64,000 nucleotides of DNA from Peribacillus kribbensis DSM 17871 (GCF_000430765.1 NZ_KE387237.1:199042-263041), one strand, 5' to 3'. Numbered from the stretch's first letter, positions 50,652 through 59,758 are shown. Numbers and translations are program-made. The notes: generated by a model not told the origin, from the sequence alone.

Positions 50652-51157
50652 GCAGAGTATGGCTTCCGCTCACTGCCCTTTTCCTCTTTTTAGCAGAGAG
50701 TTCTTATGCCGACTTATTTTCTGGGGAGCATTTCCACAGCTCCCGGATTTTTGTGCCGCATTTTCTTTTTATTTTTATCGTTTTTCTGACTATATTCGGT
50801 TCTACTAAATCGGGTATTATATACGGTCTGGTGTTCGGATTTTTATTTGATGTCGTCTATACGGAAATTCTGGGTATTTATGCTTTCTTATTTGCCTTTT
50901 TGGCACTGGTGGTATCAAGAGTCATGAAGATGGTGCATTCCAATATGCTCAGTGCTGCACTCGTATCCATCCTGGCTGTAGCGGTGCTGGAAATTCTGGT
51001 ATATGAGGCCAACAGCCTGATTCATTTTACAGATATCAGCTTTAATGAATTTGCAAGCCTGAGGCTTCTGCCAACCCTTCTGCTGAATGCCGCAGCGGTG
51101 ATCATCCTGGCGTTTCCGATTAAATTTGTGATTGACCGTTCAAAAGTTGTGGATTGA
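50648..51157 (+). CDS. mreD: Cell shape protein MreD
   Basis: MreD is the membrane partner of MreC. This 169-residue protein has five to six membrane helices. The GTG start at 50648 overlaps the mreC stop. The overlap and GGAGGCGGTGATCT upstream show coupled translation. minC follows after 70 bases. Confidence 0.94.
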   Translation: MSRVWLPLTALFLFLAESSYADLFSGEHFHSSRIFVPHFLFIFIVFLTIFGSTKSGIIYGLVFGFLFDVVYTEILGIYAFLFAFLALVVSRVMKMVHSNMLSAALVSILAVAVLEILVYEANSLIHFTDISFNEFASLRLLPTLLLNAAAVIILAFPIKFVIDRSKVVD

Positions 51158-51227
51158 ATGTTGGTGATGGCTCCTGGAAAAGGATTATGGCAAAGAATGT
51201 CGAATATGTAATCATTGAGGTGACCCC

Positions 51228-51914
51228 ATGAGTAATAAATTACTGCCAAATGCAAATGTAATCATTAAAGGAACAAAAGAAGGGCTGACACTCCATCTCG
51301 ATGATTCATGTTCATTTGATATGCTCTTAGAGGAGCTGGAAGCAAAGCTTTCTGCCAATATGAAGGCACCAGAAAACAAGCCATCGATTTCGGTAAGGGT
51401 GCATACCGGGTACCGATATCTAACCGAGCAGCAGGAAAGCAGGCTGCGGGATATCATTGCGGCAAAGAAAACGTTTAAAATTGAAGGAATTCAGTCTAAT
51501 GTCATTACCATTGACGAAGCTAAAAGCCAGAGGGAAGCGTCAGAGATAACCTCCATGGCCGCCGTCATCCGCTCCGGGCAGGTGATCGAAGTGCCGGGAG
51601 ATCTGCTGCTGATCGGAGATGTAAACCCGGGCGGACAGGTATCTGCGGGCGGCAATATTTTCATTCTTGGTGCTTTGAAAGGCATTGCCCATGCAGGTAA
51701 ATATGGAAAATTGGACTCAGTCATTGCAGCATCGGTCATGAAGCCGTCCCAAATTAGAATAGGAGACTATCTGAACGGAGCCCCTGAACCTAACAGCGAA
51801 GAACAGAGCGGCATGGAATGTGCCTATGTCGACAATGGGCAGATTATCATTGATAGACTGCAAATCTTAAAGAGAATTAGACCAAATTTAAATAGATTTG
51901 AAGGGGGTTTCTAA
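51228..51914 (+). CDS. minC: Septum site-determining protein MinC
   Basis: MinC inhibits FtsZ ring formation away from midcell. The 228 residues comprise an N-terminal FtsZ-interacting domain (about 1-100) and a C-terminal beta-helix domain with the MinC signature VRSGQ-like stretch (VIRSGQVIEVPGDLLLIGDV, about 105) and GDVNPGGQVSAGGNIFILGAL. GAGGTGACCCC precedes the ATG. minD begins two bases after the stop. Confidence 0.96.
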   Translation: MSNKLLPNANVIIKGTKEGLTLHLDDSCSFDMLLEELEAKLSANMKAPENKPSISVRVHTGYRYLTEQQESRLRDIIAAKKTFKIEGIQSNVITIDEAKSQREASEITSMAAVIRSGQVIEVPGDLLLIGDVNPGGQVSAGGNIFILGALKGIAHAGKYGKLDSVIAASVMKPSQIRIGDYLNGAPEPNSEEQSGMECAYVDNGQIIIDRLQILKRIRPNLNRFEGGF

Positions 51915-51916
51915 TC

Positions 51917-52720
51917 ATGGGAGAGGCTATTGTTATTACGTCAGGTAAAGGCGGCGTAGGGAAAACGACCACATCAGCCAACCTTGGAACATCTTTAGCG
52001 ATTCTCGGCAAAAAGGTGTGTCTGGTGGATACAGATATCGGTCTGCGGAACCTGGATGTCGTCATGGGCCTGGAAAACCGGATCATCTACGATTTAGTGG
52101 ATGTCGTGGAAGGACGCTGCAAAACCCATCAGGCCCTCGTTAAGGACAAGCGGTTCGATGATCTGCTATACCTGCTTCCGGCAGCGCAGACAAGCGATAA
52201 AAACGCTGTGACTCCTGAGCAGATGCACAAGCTGATCGGCGACTTAAAGCAGGATTATGATTACATAATTATCGACTGCCCGGCCGGGATTGAACAGGGA
52301 TATAAAAATGCCGTAGCTGGAGCGGATAAAGCGATCGTCGTGACAACTCCGGAGGTATCTGCAGTCCGAGATGCAGACCGGATTATCGGCCTTCTGGAAA
52401 AAGAAGAAGGAATGGAAGCCCCCAAGCTGGTCATCAACCGGATCAGAAGTCATATGGTGAAAAATGGGGAAATGCTGGATATTGATGATATTACTACACA
52501 TCTTTCCATTGATTTAATCGGCATAGTGGTGGACGACGACCAGGTCATCAAAGCTTCAAATCAGGGAGAGCCGATTGCCCTTGACCCGAATAACCGCGCC
52601 TCTGTCGCATACCGGAATATTGCTAGAAGAATTCTTGGAGAGTCGATTCCGCTGAAGCCCCTGGATGAAGAGCCGAAAGGCCTTGTGGCAAAATTGAAGA
52701 AATTTTTTGGAGTCCGCTAA
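51917..52720 (+). CDS. minD: Septum site-determining ATPase MinD
   Basis: MinD is a ParA-like ATPase that recruits MinC to the membrane. The 267 residues have the deviant Walker A GKGGVGKTT (10-18) with Lys11 and Lys16, LVDTDIGLRNLD for switch I, and DCPAGIE for switch II. The C-terminal amphipathic membrane helix (GLVAKLKKFFGVR) is present. No minE is seen nearby, as usual in Bacillus, where DivIVA/MinJ place the system. Confidence 0.97.
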   Translation: MGEAIVITSGKGGVGKTTTSANLGTSLAILGKKVCLVDTDIGLRNLDVVMGLENRIIYDLVDVVEGRCKTHQALVKDKRFDDLLYLLPAAQTSDKNAVTPEQMHKLIGDLKQDYDYIIIDCPAGIEQGYKNAVAGADKAIVVTTPEVSAVRDADRIIGLLEKEEGMEAPKLVINRIRSHMVKNGEMLDIDDITTHLSIDLIGIVVDDDQVIKASNQGEPIALDPNNRASVAYRNIARRILGESIPLKPLDEEPKGLVAKLKKFFGVR

Positions 52721-52728
52721 TAAACAGA

Positions 52729-52780
52729 AGCAGGCTGTACATGGATCACAGAGATCTGTTACAGCCTGCTTTTTCTTTTT
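52729..52780 (+). terminator. Terminator of the mre-min operon
   Basis: AGCAGGCTGTA (52729-52739) pairs perfectly with TACAGCCTGCT (52760-52770), then TTTTCTTTTT. Confidence 0.9.
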
Positions 52781-52793
52781 GCTGTGTCCTTTG

Positions 52794-52822
52794 GAATATT
52801 AGGGACAAGTTTCTCATACATT
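52794..52822 (+). promoter_or_regulatory. Sigma-E promoter of spoIVFA-spoIVFB
   Basis: GAATATT (52794-52800) fits the sigma-E -35 pattern GHATATT fully. After 14 bases, CATACATT (52815-52822) fits CATACAMT at seven of eight positions. The spoIVF operon is a mother-cell sigma-E operon in B. subtilis. Confidence 0.85.
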
Positions 52823-52858
52823 CATACAGGAATTGTTCAGTTAGGGAGGGGAATGTAC

Positions 52859-53617
52859 GTGAAAAACAGGCAAAAAGAATTGAGAGACCGAATTGCCCGC
52901 AGAAGAAAGCTGCAGCCGCCGGCGAAAAGACAGGATTGGAGCGTTTCCTACAATGCGGAGGATTCAGATTTCGACCGCCCGGCCGCTTATGAAGTACCTC
53001 CTGAGTCCTACCACCCGCTTTTTCGTAAAGAAGTGTATTATTTCAAGATTCTTGCCTCGCTGTGCCTCTTTCTCGCTGTGGCCATCATGTTTAAAAAGCC
53101 TGTTCCTGCCTTGTCTGAGACGAGGGTCGCTATCAGCCATTATATGAAGCAGGAATTCGAATTTGCCGCAGCAAAGGACTGGTATCAGACAACATTCGGA
53201 AAGCCGCTGGTTTTCTTTCCTTCAGATAAGAAGCCTGTAACCGCATCAAAGGAGAATGAGCAGTATGCTCTGCCGGCATCGGGGAAAATAGCCCAGACCT
53301 TTGAAACAGACGGACAGGGGATCATGATTGAAACGGACAAGGATTCACCCGTGGAAGCAGCGAAGGGGGGCACCATTATTTTTATCGGAGAAAAAGAAAA
53401 GCTGGGAAAAACCGTGGTGGTACAGCATAGCGATAAAAGTGAATCATGGTACGGGCATTTAAGCACTGTGGATGTTTCCTTATATGAGAACGTCCCAAAA
53501 GGGAAGATTCTTGGAAAGGTCACGAACAAGCAGGAAGGCGCAAAAGGGACCTTTTACCTGGCCATTAAAAAAGGAAGCACGTTTGTCGATCCGAGACAGG
53601 TGATCCCATTTGACTGA
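52859..53617 (+). CDS. spoIVFA: SpoIVFA, regulator of the SpoIVFB protease
   Basis: SpoIVFA holds SpoIVFB inactive and anchors the complex in the outer forespore membrane. I chose GTG at 52859 (252 residues) because GGGAGG lies nine bases before it. An ATG at 52853 is too close, and an upstream ATG at 52784 lies in the promoter. A basic N-terminus (KNRQKELRDRIARRRK) precedes one membrane helix (about 61-80). A C-terminal M23/LytM-like domain (about 140-245) has YGHLSTVDV but lacks the other metal ligands, as expected for this non-enzymatic member. Its stop overlaps spoIVFB. Confidence 0.93.
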   Translation: MKNRQKELRDRIARRRKLQPPAKRQDWSVSYNAEDSDFDRPAAYEVPPESYHPLFRKEVYYFKILASLCLFLAVAIMFKKPVPALSETRVAISHYMKQEFEFAAAKDWYQTTFGKPLVFFPSDKKPVTASKENEQYALPASGKIAQTFETDGQGIMIETDKDSPVEAAKGGTIIFIGEKEKLGKTVVVQHSDKSESWYGHLSTVDVSLYENVPKGKILGKVTNKQEGAKGTFYLAIKKGSTFVDPRQVIPFD

Positions 53618-54476
53618 ATATTGGCAGCTCCTGCTGAAAATCAAGGTCCATCCCACTTTTTGGCTTGTGCTGGGGATCGGGGTTCTTACGGCTCAATTTA
53701 CCTATCTCTGCATGCTTTTTTTCGTTATATTGATACATGAACTGGGCCATGCCGCAGCTGCCCAGTATTTTTCCTGGAGAATTAAAAGCATTAAGCTTTT
53801 GCCCTTTGGAGGAGAACTAGAAACAGAGGAGCATGGAAACCGGCCGGCACGAGAAGAGCTTGTGGTTGCCCTGGCCGGTCCGCTTCAGCATATATGGATG
53901 GCCCTTCTTGCCTTTGGTTTATATGGGGGTCATATGCTGGAAGGCGGTGTTTTCTATTCGTTTCTCTTTATGAACACCATGATTCTTCTGTTCAATCTGC
54001 TGCCCATATGGCCTCTGGATGGAGGAAAGCTGCTGTTTACTTTCCTTTCCCTTAAATCGCCTTTTCTGATAGCCCATAAGAACACAATCGCTGCGTCTGC
54101 CATTACTATAGGAATTGGAATCCTATTAAGCCTAATCACTGTCCCTAATAACTTGAACATTTGGATTATGGTCCTCTTTTTACTGTTTTCTTTATTTGTT
54201 GAGTGGAAGCAGCGGCATTATATTTTTATCCGGTTCCTGTTGGAACGGCACTATGGAAGGAATCCTGGCTTTCCGGCCCTTAAGCCCATCAATGCGGATG
54301 AAAATGACAGTCTTGCTTCGGTTCTCGGCAGGTTTCAGCGCGGCTGCAAACATCCCGTTATTGTCACAAAGGATGGCAGAGAGCGGGGAGTCCTTGATGA
54401 AAACGAACTCCTTCATGCCTATTTTACAGACAAGCTGACAACCGCCAGGCTCGGCGACCTGTTATACTCCTATTAA
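53610..54476 (+). CDS. spoIVFB: SpoIVFB, intramembrane protease for pro-sigma-K
   Basis: This site-2-type metalloprotease cleaves pro-sigma-K in the mother cell. The 288 residues have His43-Glu44-x-x-His47 in HELGH and the second Zn motif with Asn129 and Asp137 in NLLPIWPLDGG. These positions match the known catalytic residues of the family. About six membrane helices are followed by a C-terminal CBS-like domain (about 220-280). The start is TTG at 53610, overlapping the spoIVFA end by eight bases, with CAGGTGAT upstream. This again implies coupled synthesis. Confidence 0.95.
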   Translation: MTEYWQLLLKIKVHPTFWLVLGIGVLTAQFTYLCMLFFVILIHELGHAAAAQYFSWRIKSIKLLPFGGELETEEHGNRPAREELVVALAGPLQHIWMALLAFGLYGGHMLEGGVFYSFLFMNTMILLFNLLPIWPLDGGKLLFTFLSLKSPFLIAHKNTIAASAITIGIGILLSLITVPNNLNIWIMVLFLLFSLFVEWKQRHYIFIRFLLERHYGRNPGFPALKPINADENDSLASVLGRFQRGCKHPVIVTKDGRERGVLDENELLHAYFTDKLTTARLGDLLYSY

Positions 54477-54481
54477 ATATG

Positions 54482-54524
54482 ATATCCTTTCTGATAGTCA
54501 GCACAGATAGAAGGGATATTTTTT
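54482..54524 (+). promoter_or_regulatory. Terminator-like hairpin covering the rng ribosome-binding site
   Basis: ATATCCTTTCT (54482-54492) pairs with AGAAGGGATAT (54509-54519) with one T-G pair, followed by six T that run up to the ATG at 54525. The AGAAGGG ribosome-binding site is inside the stem. It can act both as terminator of the spoIVF operon and as a block to rng translation. Confidence 0.65.
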
Positions 54525-56012
54525 ATGAAAAAAATCATTGTCAATGCTAAATCAAGAGAAAAGAGATATGCCATTATAAAGGACAATAGAGTGGTGCGCT
54601 TTGAGATCCATCAGCCTGGGGAGGAAAGCCAGGCTGGAAATATATATCTTGGGACTGTTCTTAAAGTAATTCCGGGAATGGATGCGGTCTTCGTCGATAT
54701 TGGAAGTGAAAAGCAGGGATTTCTGCACCGTGACCAGCTGCCTTCTTATAGTCTCTCTCCACTTCCGGCGGAACAGAAAAAGAGCCTGCCGCTTGGCAAG
54801 TTCATAAGAGAGGGAGAAAAGCTGCCTGTACAGGTTGTAAGAGAAGGAACGGAATCGAAAGGACCCAAGCTGTCTGGCATCATTGAGATCGCTTCAGAGA
54901 ATTTGGTGCTGATGCATGGTACGGATTATATCGGCGTTTCCAGGAATATGGCAAACGGGAAGCTGCAGAATCAATGGCGGAAGCGGGCATTTTCTGTGAA
55001 AGAGCCCGGCGAGGGCATGATTATCCGGACAGGCCTCGAGCATGCGACTGAAGACCAATTCCTGAAGGAACTGAACGAGCTGAGAAAGAAATGGCAGGAA
55101 ATCCAGAAGCGTGCTTTACAGATGAAAAAGCCGGGACCTATTTATCAGAAGGATTCTTTTCTGGAAAAGCTGCTGAAGGAGCCTGTGAACGCCGGAGATG
55201 AAATCATCATTGATGATCTGCAGCTTTTCCAGGCGGTGAAAAATGCCTCAGGAGATGCCTGTTCCATCCTGTATGACAGCGGCAATGAGAATGTATTTTC
55301 TAAATATGGCGCCGAAATGCAAGTAGATGCAGCGTTAAACCCAGCGGCGGATGCAGCAAATGGAGTTTCTCTAGTCATTGAGCAGACGGAAGCCTGCACC
55401 GTAGTCGACGTGAATTCCGGGAGTTTTACTGGGAAAATGGAAAAAGAGGCAACGGTGCTGGCTGCAAATCTTGCAGCAGCGAAGGAAATCGCCGTCCAGC
55501 TGAGTCTGCGAGGAATCGGCGGTATGATTTTGATCGATTTTATCAATATGAAGGAAGAAAGCAGCAGAAGGAAAGTGGAAGAGGAGCTTGCAGCTGCTCT
55601 TTCAAAGGATGAAGCCCGCACGAAAATCATTGGATTTACACCGCTTGGGATCCTTCAGCTGACAAGAAAAAAGACATCCAGGGCGCTGAGGGAAAAGCTT
55701 ACAGTTCCCTGCCCCGTCTGCAGCGGATCCGGAAGGGTGGAAAGCGCCGAAACCTCAGCTTTCAGACTGGAAAGAGAGCTCCTTGCGCTGCGGTCTCAGG
55801 ATGAGGAAGCGGTCTGGATTGAAGCAGAACCATCCGTGATACAGGTTTTTGCAGGAAGCGGCAGGGAGCATCTTCCTTATATTGAAGAACTTGCAGCAAA
55901 AAGAATTTATATCACCCCTTTACAAGCAGGCATTCCAGGTTATATAATCAGACAGCTTGGAAGCATAGATGATATCAAATCCAGGATCGGCGGAGGAGCG
56001 AAGTCTGTGTAA
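54525..56012 (+). CDS. rng: Ribonuclease E/G family endoribonuclease
   Basis: This 495-residue enzyme is in the RNase G size class. The S1 RNA-binding domain (about 38-120) has NIYLGTVLKVIPGMDAVFVD. The DNase I-like catalytic domain has Asp in TVVDVNSGSFTGK (about 295) and Asp in MILIDFINM (about 340). The Zn-link CPVCSGSG (about 403) is also present. All catalytic residues are intact. B. subtilis lacks RNase E/G and uses RNase Y and J, while several other Bacillus species keep a homolog at this site. The ribosome-binding site is in a hairpin (54482-54524). Confidence 0.94.
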   Translation: MKKIIVNAKSREKRYAIIKDNRVVRFEIHQPGEESQAGNIYLGTVLKVIPGMDAVFVDIGSEKQGFLHRDQLPSYSLSPLPAEQKKSLPLGKFIREGEKLPVQVVREGTESKGPKLSGIIEIASENLVLMHGTDYIGVSRNMANGKLQNQWRKRAFSVKEPGEGMIIRTGLEHATEDQFLKELNELRKKWQEIQKRALQMKKPGPIYQKDSFLEKLLKEPVNAGDEIIIDDLQLFQAVKNASGDACSILYDSGNENVFSKYGAEMQVDAALNPAADAANGVSLVIEQTEACTVVDVNSGSFTGKMEKEATVLAANLAAAKEIAVQLSLRGIGGMILIDFINMKEESSRRKVEEELAAALSKDEARTKIIGFTPLGILQLTRKKTSRALREKLTVPCPVCSGSGRVESAETSAFRLERELLALRSQDEEAVWIEAEPSVIQVFAGSGREHLPYIEELAAKRIYITPLQAGIPGYIIRQLGSIDDIKSRIGGGAKSV

Positions 56013-56029
56013 TAAATATACAGATAGTA

Positions 56030-56059
56030 TTGACACGCTGTTTAATTCTATGGTACCAT
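56030..56059 (+). promoter_or_regulatory. Sigma-A promoter of rplU
   Basis: TTGACA (56030-56035) is a perfect -35 box. TACCAT (56054-56059) follows after 18 bases. Confidence 0.7.
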
Positions 56060-56064
56060 TGTCT

Positions 56065-56170
56065 ATGTTATGTTTGTAGCACCCGTGCTACAACCGCACA
56101 GATCAGGTTAAAGTTTTTGCCCCTGGCAGAACGCCTGTGATGGCGAGTCTGAGTTAATTAGAGGAGGTGC
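56065..56170 (+). ncRNA. L21 leader of rplU
   Basis: The stretch between the promoter and rplU holds the hairpin GTAGCAC/GTGCTAC and a second region with CCTGGCAGAACGCC. Position and content agree with the ribosomal protein L21 leader found before rplU in Firmicutes, thought to let L21 repress its own operon. I identify it by position and look, not by a covariance search. Confidence 0.65.
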
Positions 56171-56174
56171 AAGT

Positions 56175-56483
56175 ATGTACGCAATTATTGAAACTGGTGG
56201 AAAACAAATCAAAGTTGAAGCTGGACAGACCGTTTACATTGAAAAATTAAACGTTGAAGCTGGTGAAGTTGTAACTTTTGATAAAGTTTTATTCGTAGGT
56301 GGAGAAAACGTAAAAGTAGGAAGCCCTGTTGTTGAAGGAGCTACTGTGACTGGTAAAGTTGAAAAACACGGCCGTCAAAAGAAAATCATCGTTTTCAAAT
56401 ACAAAGCGAAGAAAAACAACCGCAAAAAGCAAGGTCATCGTCAGCCATACACTAAAGTAGTAATCGACGCGATCAACGCGTAA
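56175..56483 (+). CDS. rplU: Ribosomal protein L21
   Basis: This 102-residue large-subunit protein begins [18 protein letters not shown]. The C-terminal basic signature [20 protein letters not shown] (rough position 72-91) is complete. AGAGGAGGTGC precedes the ATG. It is the first gene of the rplU-prp-rpmA operon. Confidence 0.98.
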   Translation: MYAIIETGGKQIKVEAGQTVYIEKLNVEAGEVVTFDKVLFVGGENVKVGSPVVEGATVTGKVEKHGRQKKIIVFKYKAKKNNRKKQGHRQPYTKVVIDAINA

Positions 56484-56492
56484 GGCTAACGA

Positions 56493-56828
56493 ATGATAAA
56501 TGTTGAAATAAACCATGCCCCTGATGGGAAGATCCAATCTTTTACCATGAGTGGACATGCTGAGTTCGCAGATGCTGGTCAGGATATTGTCTGTGCCGGT
56601 GCTTCCGCGGTCTCCTTCGGGGCTGTAAATGCCATTGAGGAATTGACCGGAGTGGAGCCTGGCATTGAAATGGGCGGCGAAGGAGGTTATCTGAAGTGCA
56701 TTCTTCCAGATGGCCTCGATGCCGGTACATCTGACAAGATCCAGCTGATACTGAGCACCATGCTTGTATCTTTAAAGACCATTGAACGAGATTATAAAGA
56801 ATACATGAAGATTATCATTCATAAATAG
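56493..56828 (+). CDS. prp: Ribosomal-processing cysteine protease Prp
   Basis: Prp removes the short N-terminal extension of ribosomal protein L27 in Firmicutes. The 111 residues have catalytic His22 (MSGHAEFA) and Cys34 (DIVCAGAS), in the same positions as the characterised enzyme. It sits between rplU and rpmA, as is usual. The gene is ysxB in B. subtilis. It matches the cleavage site seen in the neighbouring L27. Confidence 0.96.
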   Translation: MINVEINHAPDGKIQSFTMSGHAEFADAGQDIVCAGASAVSFGAVNAIEELTGVEPGIEMGGEGGYLKCILPDGLDAGTSDKIQLILSTMLVSLKTIERDYKEYMKIIIHK

Positions 56829-56840
56829 GAGGTGGAACAT

Positions 56841-57131
56841 ATGTTAAGATTAGATCTTCAGTTCTTCGCTTCCAAAAAGGGAGTAGGTTCTACAAAGAAC
56901 GGACGTGACTCTATCTCTAAGCGCCTTGGTGCTAAGAGTGCAGACGGCCAATTCGTATCTGGTGGTTCAATTCTTTACCGTCAACGCGGTACAAAAATTT
57001 ACCCAGGTGCTAACGTAGGACGCGGTGGAGACGATACTCTATTTGCAAAAGTTGACGGTGTTGTTCGTTTCGAACGTTTAGGCCGTGACCGTAAACAAGT
57101 TAGCGTATATCCAGCTGCTCAAGAAGCTTAA
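56841..57131 (+). CDS. rpmA: Ribosomal protein L27 with cleavable N-terminus
   Basis: L27 lies near the peptidyl transferase centre. I start it at the ATG at 56841 with AGGAGGTGG upstream (96 residues). A GTG at 56832 lies in that site. The N-terminus [14 protein letters not shown] contains the Prp cleavage point after LQFF, so mature L27 begins ASKKGVGS. The rest is the standard [15 protein letters not shown] sequence. Confidence 0.98.
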   Translation: MLRLDLQFFASKKGVGSTKNGRDSISKRLGAKSADGQFVSGGSILYRQRGTKIYPGANVGRGGDDTLFAKVDGVVRFERLGRDRKQVSVYPAAQEA

Positions 57132-57142
57132 TTTTTGCATCT

Positions 57143-57182
57143 AAGAAAACTCTGACCCCTGGTTAGAGTTTTCTTTTTTTAC
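57143..57182 (+). terminator. Terminator of the rplU operon
   Basis: AAGAAAACTCTGACC (57143-57157) pairs with GGTTAGAGTTTTCTT (57161-57175) with one G-T pair, then a T run. Confidence 0.9.
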
Positions 57183-57299
57183 TTTTACAGAAGCGATTGA
57201 TTAAAAAAGTCGAGCTTTTTGCCGGCTGCTTTCTTATACGTACCCCATACATAAAGGAATGCAGCTGCCTTTACATTTCAATATTTCAGGAGCCTTTAA

Positions 57300-57848
57300 A
57301 TGAGAAAAGAATGGAAAATAACGGAGCTTATGAGACACTCCAGGCATGACTGGCTCAACAGGATTCAGCTGATAAAGGGAAACCTGGAACTAAATAAAGT
57401 GGACCGGGCCAAAGCAATCATTGAGGAAATCATTATTGAATCAAAGGCAGAAGCAATGCTCTCATCCCTTAATATGCCCTTATATGCCGAATTATTGATG
57501 ACTGCGAACTGGCAGGAATATCCCTTTAAGGTTGAATATGAAATTCTTGATGTGGAAAATGGCTGCCCCTCCATTGACAGAGAGCTCTCGTTCTGGACCC
57601 GGCAGCTGTTTGAGGAAATAACGCTCAGCCTGGATCCCTTTGCGGAGAGCCTTTTAATGATATCCATTTATAAAGAACATCAAAATATGCGGTTTTCCTA
57701 TGAACTGCAGGGTAATATAACATCAGAAGAGAATCTAAGGGCGCTGCTTCTGGACTGTAAGACAGAGTGCCTTGATATAACGATAAAGAAGTTTGAGGAA
57801 AGTGAACTTTCCTTCGAAATAAGCAAGAAGCCTGTGACTGGCAAATAA
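57300..57848 (+). CDS. spo0B: Sporulation initiation phosphotransferase Spo0B
   Basis: Spo0B passes phosphate from Spo0F to Spo0A in the sporulation phosphorelay. The 182 residues have a helical hairpin with the phospho-acceptor His16 in RHSRHDWLNRIQLIKGNLEL (about 12-31) and a degenerate kinase-like C-terminal domain. ACAGGAGCC-type sequence precedes the ATG. Position between rpmA and obg is as in B. subtilis. Sequence conservation in this family is low, so the context supports the call strongly. Confidence 0.93.
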   Translation: MRKEWKITELMRHSRHDWLNRIQLIKGNLELNKVDRAKAIIEEIIIESKAEAMLSSLNMPLYAELLMTANWQEYPFKVEYEILDVENGCPSIDRELSFWTRQLFEEITLSLDPFAESLLMISIYKEHQNMRFSYELQGNITSEENLRALLLDCKTECLDITIKKFEESELSFEISKKPVTGK

Positions 57849-57924
57849 GTGCAGCCTGGTGTATACATAAAGGCATTTTCCGTGAACGAAAGGAAGAGGC
57901 CTACATAAAAAAGGAAGTGATGGA

Positions 57925-59220
57925 ATGTTTGTCGATCAGGTCAAGGTCTATGTAAAAGGCGGAGATGGCGGAAACGGCATGGTTGCGTACCGCAGAGAAA
58001 AGTATATTCCTAAAGGCGGTCCAGCCGGCGGAGACGGCGGTCATGGAGCGAATGTAGTATTTGAGGTAGAAGAAGGTCTGCGGACTCTTATGGATTTCCG
58101 CTATCAGCGGCATTTTAAGGCAAAACGCGGAGAGCATGGCATGTCCAAGAACCAGCATGGCAGAAATGCAGCAGACATGATTGTTAAAGTTCCCCCTGGA
58201 ACAGTGATCATGGATGAAGATACAAAAGAAGTCATCGCCGACCTTACAGAGCATGGCCAGCGTGCGGTGATTGCAAAAGGCGGCCGCGGAGGACGGGGAA
58301 ACAGCCGTTTTGCCACGCCGGCAAACCCTGCCCCTGAAATCTCAGAAAATGGGGAGCCGGGACAGGAACGCTATATCGTTATGGAGCTGAAGCTGCTGGC
58401 AGATGTCGGCCTCGTCGGCTTCCCAAGTGTCGGAAAGTCCACCTTGCTTTCAGTGGTATCTTCAGCGAAACCGAAAATCGCGGAATATCATTTTACAACG
58501 ATTGCTCCTAACCTGGGTGTGGTTGAAACAGAGGATAATCGAAGCTTTGTCATGGCTGACCTTCCAGGATTGATTGAAGGCGCATCAGAAGGTGTGGGCC
58601 TCGGACATCAATTCCTCCGCCATATCGAGCGGACCCGCGTCATCGTGCACGTCATCGACATGTCGGGTCTCGAGGGACGGGATCCGTATGAAGATTATCT
58701 AACCATCAACTCAGAATTAAAAGAATACAATCTGCGCCTTACAGAGCGTCCTCAGATCATCGCAGCCAATAAAATGGATATGCCGGATTCCGAGGAAAAT
58801 CTGAGAGTGTTCAAGGAAAAGGTCGGAGAAGATCTTAAGATATTCCCTATCTCGTCCTTTACACGCGAAGGAATCCGCGACCTGCTGTTCGAAGTGGCCG
58901 ATACCCTGGAAACCACTCCGGAATTCCCTCTTGAGCATGTGGAAGAGCAGGAGGCAGGAGAAGTCAACCGGGTTATGTATAAGCATGAAACACCAGATAA
59001 AGACTTTATCATTTCCCGTGATCCAGATGGCACCTTTGTAATTTCCGGATTCAATGTGGAGCGCTTATTCAAGATGACCAACTTCAACCGTGAAGAGTCC
59101 ATCAAGAGATTTGCCAGACAGCTCCGCTCTATGGGAGTCGATGAAGCGCTTCGTGAAAAAGGAGCCGAGAATGGCGATGTCATCAGGCTTCTGGATTATG
59201 AATTTGAATTTATCGACTAA
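57925..59220 (+). CDS. obg: GTPase Obg
   Basis: Obg is an essential GTPase linked to ribosome assembly, the stress response and sporulation onset. The 431 residues contain the glycine-rich Obg fold (about 1-158, [16 protein letters not shown]), the G domain with GFPSVGKST (about 165) and [12 protein letters not shown], and the NKMD motif. The C-terminal OCT domain follows. GGAAGTGATGG precedes the ATG. It follows spo0B by 76 bases as in B. subtilis. Confidence 0.97.
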   Translation: MFVDQVKVYVKGGDGGNGMVAYRREKYIPKGGPAGGDGGHGANVVFEVEEGLRTLMDFRYQRHFKAKRGEHGMSKNQHGRNAADMIVKVPPGTVIMDEDTKEVIADLTEHGQRAVIAKGGRGGRGNSRFATPANPAPEISENGEPGQERYIVMELKLLADVGLVGFPSVGKSTLLSVVSSAKPKIAEYHFTTIAPNLGVVETEDNRSFVMADLPGLIEGASEGVGLGHQFLRHIERTRVIVHVIDMSGLEGRDPYEDYLTINSELKEYNLRLTERPQIIAANKMDMPDSEENLRVFKEKVGEDLKIFPISSFTREGIRDLLFEVADTLETTPEFPLEHVEEQEAGEVNRVMYKHETPDKDFIISRDPDGTFVISGFNVERLFKMTNFNREESIKRFARQLRSMGVDEALREKGAENGDVIRLLDYEFEFID

Positions 59221-59274
59221 TCGGGCTTTGACCCGCATCTAAACCCGTAAACAGCCTTAGTAATGGGGGCATTT

Positions 59275-59724
59275 ATGAATAAGATAGATAAAAAATTTTA
59301 CTTGGTCCGTGAAGATGTACTTCCCGAGGCTATGCAGAAAACAATCGAAGCGAAAGAACTGCTGGACCGCGGAAAGGCCGAATCCGTCCTGGAAGCGGTA
59401 CAGCAGGTGGATATCAGCCGGAGCGCCTTCTATAAATACAGGGATACTGTTTTTCCTTTCCATACCATTGTAAAGGAGAGAATTATCTCTTTATTCTTCT
59501 ACCTGGAAGACCGGTCCGGCACACTATCGAACCTGCTGGCCATTGTAGCGGGAGCAGGATGCAATGTCCTGACAATCCACCAAACCATTCCCCTGCAGGG
59601 CAGGGCCAACGTCACCCTCTCCCTCAATACAGACGGAATGAACCAAAGCATTGACGAACTCCTCTCAAGCCTGAGAAAACTCGAATTCGTCGAAAAAATA
59701 GAAGTCCTGGGAACAGGAGCCTGA
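59275..59724 (+). CDS. pheB: ACT-domain protein PheB
   Basis: This 149-residue protein has an N-terminal region with a short helix-turn-helix-like segment ([20 protein letters not shown], about 35-55) and a C-terminal ACT domain (about 68-148, [19 protein letters not shown]). It resembles PheB, which lies beside pheA in B. subtilis and is of unclear function. A regulatory role in aromatic amino acid metabolism is inference. The ATG at 59275 has GGGGG nearby, and an ATG at 59263 is an alternative. Here pheA is separated from it by a 570-bp repeat region. Confidence 0.9.
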   Translation: MNKIDKKFYLVREDVLPEAMQKTIEAKELLDRGKAESVLEAVQQVDISRSAFYKYRDTVFPFHTIVKERIISLFFYLEDRSGTLSNLLAIVAGAGCNVLTIHQTIPLQGRANVTLSLNTDGMNQSIDELLSSLRKLEFVEKIEVLGTGA

Positions 59725-59752
59725 CATGCAGCTGAAAAGCTGCATGTTTTAT
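59725..59752 (+). terminator. Terminator of pheB
   Basis: CATGCAGCT (59725-59733) pairs perfectly with AGCTGCATG (59738-59746) across GAAA, then TTTTATT. Confidence 0.85.
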
Positions 59753-59758
59753 TATAAA

